The notes beneath the pieces were generated by a model. It was given only the letters and a program-made list of their open reading frames with translations. It was not told where the DNA came from and did no database searches. This document shows, one piece after another, positions 4,615 to 8,425 of a stretch of 8,425 nucleotides of DNA (its first letter is position 1; every line of letters starts with the position of its first letter). Source of the stretch: Pseudomonadota bacterium (GTDB lineage Bacteria; Pseudomonadota; Gammaproteobacteria; Xanthomonadales; Rhodanobacteraceae); NCBI GenBank assembly GCA_018241165.1, contig JAFEEK010000450.1, positions 1 to 8,425 on the forward strand, written 5' to 3'. The translations under genes were made by a program, and so were the position numbers.

Positions 4615-6897
4615 ATGAACGCCATCGCCAATCCGGTTCCCGCCCGCCACAAGAGCCTCAATCGCGCCGAAGTGTGCGATCAGAACTTCATCGAGTTCGT
4701 GCAGAACTGGCAGGGTTCGAACGTGCCGGCCGGTGCGCCGAACGAGCCTGTACTCAATGGCAGTTTGTGCAGCGCGCGCGATTTCGTCGAGCTGTTCGAT
4801 TCGCAGTTGATCTCGCGGCATCTTGACCTGATGGCACGCGTTCTGCGCGTCAAGAACAAGGTGTTCTACACCATTGGATCGAGCGGTCACGAAGGCAACG
4901 CGATGGTTGCGCGACTCACGCGCCACACCGATCCGGCGTTCTTGCACTATCGCTCCGGCGCATTCATGGCCGAACGCTTCCGCAAATTGCCCGGCACCGA
5001 TGGTAAAAAGCTCGATCCGATCATGGATTCGGCGCTGTCGTTCGCGGCGAGCAAGGATGATCCGGCTTCGGGCGGTCGCCACAAGGTCTGGGGCAGCAAG
5101 CCGCTGTGGGTATTGCCGCAGACCTCGACCATCGCCTCGCATCTGCCGAAAGCGTTCGGCACCGCGGTCGCGATCGAGCAGGCGCGGCGCATCGGCCACA
5201 AGTTGCCGATTCCGGACGACTCCATCGCGATTTGTTCCTTCGGCGACGCCTCGTCCAACCACGCCACCGCGCAGACCGCGTTCAATGCCGCCGCATGGAC
5301 GGCGTATCAGAAACTACCGGCGCCGGTATTGTTCGTGTGCGAGGACAACGGCATCGGCATCTCGGTGAAGACGCCGAACGACTGGGTCGCGAACAATTTC
5401 CGCGATCGCCGCGATCTGGACTATTTCTACGCCGACGGACTGGACCTCGCCGCCGGTTACGAAGGCGTGGCGCGCGCGATCCATCATTGCCGCACGACGC
5501 GCCGACCCACATTCTTGCACCTGCGCACCACGCGCATCATGGGCCACGCCGGCACCGATTTCGAGATCGAGTGGCGCAGCGTCGAGGAATTGATGGCGGT
5601 CGAAGCCACCGATCCGCTCTTGCGCAGCGCCGCCATCGCATTGGTTGCCGGCATCTACACCAGGCAGCAGTTGCTCGATCGCTACGAGGCGATCCGCAAG
5701 CAGTGTTTCGCCGCCGCCGAGGAAGCCGATCGGCGGCCCAAGCTGACCGACCTCGCCGAAGTCATCGCGCCATTGGCGCCCTACCATCCGAACCAGGTCA
5801 ACGTGGAAGCGCGCCGCGCCGATTTCGCGGACAAGCGTCTGGCGGTGTTTGGCGGGGCAGACAAGCTGCCGGAAAAATTGCCACCGCGGCATCTGGCGAT
5901 CCAGATCAACCAGGCCCTGCACGATCTGTTCTGCAAGTATCCCGAGGCCTTGCTGTTTGGCGAGGACGTGGCGCAGAAGGGCGGTGTGTACACCGTCACC
6001 AAGGGGCTGCAAAAAGCGTTCAAGGGCACACGCGTGTTCAACACGTTGCTCGATGAGACCATCATCCTTGGACTCGCGCAGGGTTTTGCCAATATGGGCA
6101 TGCTGCCGCTGCCCGAGATCCAGTATCTGGCGTATTTCCACAACGCCTGCGACCAGATTCGCGGCGAGGCGGCGTCGTTGCAGTTCTTCAGCAACGGCCA
6201 GTATCGCAACCCGATGGTGATGCGCATCGCTTCGCTGGGCTACCAGAAAGGCTTTGGCGGGCATTTCCACAACGACAATTCGATTACCGCCCTGCGCGAC
6301 ATTCCGGGACTGGTCGTCGGCTGTGCATCGCGTGGCGATGATGCGGCGATGATGTTGCGTACCTTGATGGCGCTGGCGAAGGTGGATGGACGTGTCTGCG
6401 CGTTCCTTGAGCCAATCGCCTTGTACATGACCAAGGATCTGTACGCTGCCGGCGACGGACAATGGCAGTTTGCCTATCCTTCGCCGGACCAGGCCATGAC
6501 CTTGGGCGAAGAACGTGTCTACGAGCCCGCCGCGAAGGATCTGGTGATCTTTACTTACGGTAACGGCGTGCCGATGAGCCTGCGCGCGGCGCGCGAAATC
6601 ACAAAGACGCGTGGCTGGGCCGTGCGCGTCGTCGACCTGCGCTGGCTGCAGCCGCTCAACGAAGCCGCGATCGCGCGTCATGCCGGCGAATGCAAACGCA
6701 TCCTGGTCGTCGACGAGGGCCGCCGCTCGGCCGGCGTGGGCGAGGGCATCATTACGGCCATTGTCGAAGCCGGACATGGCGCCAGGCCGCTCAAGCGCGT
6801 GGTCGGCGTGGATACCTACACGCCGCTGGCGGGCGCTGCGTTGCTGGTGTTGCCGGGCGATGCCGACATCGTCGCGGCAGCGCAGGCCCTGGCCTGA
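4615..6897 (+). CDS. Fused alpha-beta 2-oxoacid dehydrogenase E1 (TPP-dependent)
   Basis: 760 residues carrying both E1 subunits in one chain. The alpha half (about 50-380) has the TPP-Mg motif GDAS...EDN (Gly210-Asp211 to Asn245) and the loop R-I-M-G-H-A-G-T-D (307-315), equivalent to the H-S-T-S-D-D loop of E1 alpha. A linker of about 40 residues leads to the beta half (about 423-760), with LLFGEDVAQKGGVY (TPP glutamate Glu450), GFGGHFHNDNS (His550 and His552 at the place of the beta active-site His), and a transketolase C-terminal domain (VRVVDLRWLQPLNEAAI). All cofactor residues seem present, so the enzyme should decarboxylate a 2-oxoacid and acylate an E2 lipoyl group. The alpha2-beta2 class to which both halves belong handles pyruvate, acetoin or branched-chain oxoacids. 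The real substrate is open: branched-chain oxoacids are the default guess, and 2-oxoadipate is possible given gcdH upstream. No E2 or E3 gene lies in the window. Cytoplasmic. Confidence 0.88.
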   Translation: MNAIANPVPARHKSLNRAEVCDQNFIEFVQNWQGSNVPAGAPNEPVLNGSLCSARDFVELFDSQLISRHLDLMARVLRVKNKVFYTIGSSGHEGNAMVARLTRHTDPAFLHYRSGAFMAERFRKLPGTDGKKLDPIMDSALSFAASKDDPASGGRHKVWGSKPLWVLPQTSTIASHLPKAFGTAVAIEQARRIGHKLPIPDDSIAICSFGDASSNHATAQTAFNAAAWTAYQKLPAPVLFVCEDNGIGISVKTPNDWVANNFRDRRDLDYFYADGLDLAAGYEGVARAIHHCRTTRRPTFLHLRTTRIMGHAGTDFEIEWRSVEELMAVEATDPLLRSAAIALVAGIYTRQQLLDRYEAIRKQCFAAAEEADRRPKLTDLAEVIAPLAPYHPNQVNVEARRADFADKRLAVFGGADKLPEKLPPRHLAIQINQALHDLFCKYPEALLFGEDVAQKGGVYTVTKGLQKAFKGTRVFNTLLDETIILGLAQGFANMGMLPLPEIQYLAYFHNACDQIRGEAASLQFFSNGQYRNPMVMRIASLGYQKGFGGHFHNDNSITALRDIPGLVVGCASRGDDAAMMLRTLMALAKVDGRVCAFLEPIALYMTKDLYAAGDGQWQFAYPSPDQAMTLGEERVYEPAAKDLVIFTYGNGVPMSLRAAREITKTRGWAVRVVDLRWLQPLNEAAIARHAGECKRILVVDEGRRSAGVGEGIITAIVEAGHGARPLKRVVGVDTYTPLAGAALLVLPGDADIVAAAQALA

Positions 6898-6907
6898 GGC
6901 GTCCGGT

Positions 6908-6937
6908 TTGGAGCTTGGCGGCGGAATAGCCTAAACT
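6908..6937 (+). promoter_or_regulatory. Candidate near-leaderless promoter of the cyclase gene
   Basis: TTGGAG (6908-6913), an 18-bp spacer, then TAAACT (6932-6937) in the 49-bp gap after the E1 stop codon. Transcription would begin about 6944-6945, two or three bases before the ATG at 6947, so the mRNA would be essentially leaderless. No Shine-Dalgarno sequence precedes the ATG. The cyclase gene therefore probably has its own promoter in addition to any read-through from E1. Confidence 0.42.
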
Positions 6938-6946
6938 TGGACAGCG

Positions 6947-7846
6947 ATGAGCCAGACCATCCCACTGACCATACTGTTCGCCGACGTAAGCGGCAGCACC
7001 AAGCTGTTCGAGACCCGCGGCGACCTCGAAGCACGGCGACTCGTGGCTGCGATCCTTGGTGCCCTGTCAGAGGTCACCGCGCGGCATGGCGGGCGCGTGA
7101 TCAAGACCATCGGCGACGAGATCATGTGCACCTTCCCCGGGCCGATGCAGGGCCTGTTGTGTGCGGTGGACATGCAAAAGCGCATCGCCCGCGACGTCAA
7201 TTTCGCCCTCGACAAGCTCGCCATCCGCATCGGCCTGCATCACGGCGAAACCCTGGTCGAGGAAAACGACGTGTATGGCGACGCGGTCAACACCGCGGCA
7301 CGCATGGCGTCCCTGGCCAAGCGCGAACAGATCATCACCACCGCGAGCACGGTCAACCTGCTGACCAATGTCGGCATGCTGCACACGCGCGCGGTCGGGC
7401 AGGCGCGCGTGTCCGGCAAGCAGCATCCGATCGACATCGTGGATGCGCAGTGGCAGGAAGACACCTCCATCGTGACCATGGTCCAGCGCGCGATCCGCCT
7501 GGATGCCGGCGGCAACGCCGGCGTCAAGCTCACGGTGCGCTACCGCGGCCAGGTACTCGAACTCGATGCGCTGTCGCCGCCGTTCACCATGGGCCGCGAT
7601 GCCGCCAGCAGCTTGTGCGTGGATGCCGAATGGGTGTCGCGCAACCACGCCATGATCGAATACAAGCGCGGCTATTTCATGATCTCGGACCGATCGACCA
7701 ACGGCACCTGGGTCAAGCTCGGCGACGACGACGAACTGCGCCTGCACCGCGACGAGGTGCACCTGCGCAAGACCGGAGCGATCAGCCTGGGCCAGACGAT
7801 CGCGCTCAATCCGGATCACATCGTCTATTTCCAGTGCGGGGAATGA
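6947..7846 (+). CDS. Class III adenylate cyclase with C-terminal FHA domain
   Basis: 299-residue soluble protein with no membrane segment or signal peptide. Residues 1-165 form a class III nucleotide cyclase homology domain: metal-binding Asp13 (LFADVSGST) and Asp57 (KTIGDE), adenine-selecting Lys53 and Asp108 (NDVYGD), and transition-state residues Asn115 and Arg119 (VNTAARM). The complete set, with a Lys/Asp purine pair, predicts cAMP rather than cGMP formation. Residues about 195-290 form an FHA domain with the canonical phosphothreonine-binding residues Gly216-Arg217 (FTMGRD), Ser231-x-x-His234 and Asn252-Gly253 (STNGTW). A likely reading is a cyclase localised or controlled by binding a Thr-phosphorylated partner; no Ser/Thr kinase is in the window. 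Many FHA-cyclase proteins carry the FHA domain N-terminally; here it follows the catalytic domain. Promoter-like boxes just upstream suggest separate control from the E1 gene. Confidence 0.9.
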   Translation: MSQTIPLTILFADVSGSTKLFETRGDLEARRLVAAILGALSEVTARHGGRVIKTIGDEIMCTFPGPMQGLLCAVDMQKRIARDVNFALDKLAIRIGLHHGETLVEENDVYGDAVNTAARMASLAKREQIITTASTVNLLTNVGMLHTRAVGQARVSGKQHPIDIVDAQWQEDTSIVTMVQRAIRLDAGGNAGVKLTVRYRGQVLELDALSPPFTMGRDAASSLCVDAEWVSRNHAMIEYKRGYFMISDRSTNGTWVKLGDDDELRLHRDEVHLRKTGAISLGQTIALNPDHIVYFQCGE

Positions 7847-7896
7847 AAGGGGTCAGATACGGTTGGCTTGCGAATTGACGGGTTCTGACCCCCTTT
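7846..7896. repeat. Imperfect inverted repeat (GGGGTCAGA...TCTGACCCC) at the cyclase 3' end
   Basis: AAAGGGGTCAGA (7846-7857) is mirrored by TCTGACCCCCTTT (7884-7896), 12 paired bases with one extra C, around a 26-base centre. The first A is the last base of the cyclase stop codon. I recognise the GGGGTCAGA...TCTGACCCC form as a dispersed proteobacterial intergenic repeat, probably a REP or MITE-like element mobilised by a REP-associated transposase elsewhere; that origin is recollection. The right arm ends in CCCTTTATT, so in RNA it could act as a weak terminator for the cyclase gene. The centre is not symmetric (only the right side has GAATTGACGGG), suggesting a decayed or one-sided copy. 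Confidence 0.65.
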
Positions 7897-7948
7897 ATTG
7901 CTTTCGAGAATCACGTAGAGTTGGTGCATTCGAGCTTCGGTTCTGGTG

Positions 7949-8425
7949 ATGTTCAGGGGGTTATGCCGTTTTGGGGTAGTGCTGCTTGCTTGCTGGTTGC
8001 GGGCAGGCTGGACTGAGCCCGTCGCGCTGCATGTCACGCATCTAGCCGAGGCCCCGGCCATGGGCGGGGCCGTTGGCGCAAGCGCCACGCCGCCAGATGC
8101 GCCGACGGTTCGCGCGGCAATATTGACTTCCAGGCCGCGCGGGATCGACTGGTACCAGTTGCAAATCGCATCCGACTGGCGGGCCGACAGCCAGCCGCTG
8201 CTGGCGATCCGCGGCATCCTGACCGGGCGCGTGGCCGTGTACGTGCCGCCCGACTACCGGCCGCGGGTTGTCAGCATGTTCGATGGCAAACTCGATCCGG
8301 CCTATTCCCGCCGCGCGATGGTCTATCCGTTGCCGTACGACTTGCGCGCCGACCAGCCGATCTATGTCGCGTACGGCCAACCCGGGCATCCGGTACCGGT
8401 GCAGGCGAGCATTCAGGACAGCGAC
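7949..8425 (+). CDS. Exported or membrane sensor-like protein, N-terminal part
   Basis: Open frame of 159 codons from ATG 7949 that runs off the right edge; an in-frame TAG at 7916-7918 closes it upstream. The N-terminus MFRGLCRFGVVLLACWL (basic residues, then a hydrophobic core at about 8-17) looks like a signal peptide; LLAC at 12-15 resembles a lipobox but the hydrophobic stretch is short. A low-complexity A/G/P region follows, then a folded-looking part from about residue 60: GIDWYQLQIASDW, ILTGRVAVYVPPDYRP, YPLPYDLRADQPIYVAYG. The pattern WYQLQ...L-x-I...VAVYVPP recalls the periplasmic 7TMR-DISMED2-type domain found before seven-helix membrane sensors with GGDEF or kinase outputs. That assignment is tentative because membrane and output regions lie outside the window. 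GTG at 7946 is an alternative start. The start lies 53 bases after the inverted repeat; no clear ribosome site is seen. Confidence 0.6.
   Translation, partial: MFRGLCRFGVVLLACWLRAGWTEPVALHVTHLAEAPAMGGAVGASATPPDAPTVRAAILTSRPRGIDWYQLQIASDWRADSQPLLAIRGILTGRVAVYVPPDYRPRVVSMFDGKLDPAYSRRAMVYPLPYDLRADQPIYVAYGQPGHPVPVQASIQDSD
8050..8071. repeat. 22-bp GC-rich near-perfect palindrome inside the last gene
   Basis: GGCCCCG (8050-8056) and CGGGGCC (8065-8071) are perfect 7-bp arms around GCCATGGG, itself nearly self-complementary, so only one base pair of the 22-bp palindrome fails. It lies in the A/G/P-rich part of the last gene, just after the putative signal peptide. It could form a strong early mRNA hairpin, or be chance in GC-rich low-complexity coding DNA. 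Confidence 0.4.

Noticed and set aside
5314..6777. Long open frame on the minus strand (487 codons) antisense to the E1 gene
   Set aside because: Its translation shows no recognisable motif and is rich in R, H, Q and V, as expected from the complement of GC-rich coding sequence. The plus-strand E1 has continuous catalytic motifs over the same span.
6937..7878. 313-codon plus-strand frame overlapping the cyclase gene
   Set aside because: An R/H/P-rich out-of-frame shadow of the cyclase, with no motif; it also reads through the inverted repeat.
8148..8159. Perfect 12-bp palindrome ACTGGTACCAGT
   Set aside because: It lies within codons for D-W-Y-Q-L in a coding region with no partner site or regulatory context; most simply chance.

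Overview
The window is a dense, high-GC bacterial stretch with eight protein genes (two cut by the window edges), very short intergenic gaps, and no tRNA, rRNA, CRISPR array or insertion-sequence gene that I can see. The gene content suggests a gammaproteobacterium of the Xanthomonadales (Lysobacter/Rhodanobacter/Dokdonella-like). The indications are a fused alpha-beta E1 dehydrogenase, an exported protease with an 'IFxxGFE'-type C-terminal tail, and promoters with TAnACT-like -10 boxes placed almost on the start codon. This placement is inference, not a database result.

Left part (1-1332, plus strand): the 3' end of a secreted subtilisin-like (S8) serine protease, then a cytosolic 5'-nucleotidase of the NT5C1A-like family. 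Middle-left (1333-2778, minus strand): a NodB-type (CE4) polysaccharide deacetylase followed by a small protein with a GNAT-like C-terminus. This pair converges on the nucleotidase with an 11-bp gap and diverges from the next block.

Centre (2858-6897, plus strand): a probable catabolic cluster. It holds a glutaryl-CoA dehydrogenase (gcdH), an overlapping RimJ/RimL-type acetyltransferase, a hairpin-forming intergenic repeat, and a 760-aa fused TPP-dependent 2-oxoacid dehydrogenase E1 (alpha and beta in one chain). The E1 and GcdH could act in one acyl-CoA-forming route; 2-oxoadipate to glutaryl-CoA to crotonyl-CoA is one possibility, and branched-chain oxoacids are the main alternative. No E2 or E3 gene lies in the window.

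Right part (6947-8425, plus strand): a soluble class III adenylate cyclase with a C-terminal FHA domain, expressed from its own near-leaderless promoter. An imperfect inverted repeat of the GGGGTCAGA...TCTGACCCC type abuts its stop codon. The 5' part of an exported or membrane sensor-like protein follows and runs off the window. This end looks like a signalling neighbourhood (cAMP, phosphothreonine recognition, a possible membrane sensor).

The most interesting points are the gcdH/fused-E1 pairing, the complete cyclase-FHA protein, an apparently bidirectional -10 element between the divergent deacetylase and gcdH genes, and two palindromic intergenic repeats that abut a start and a stop codon.
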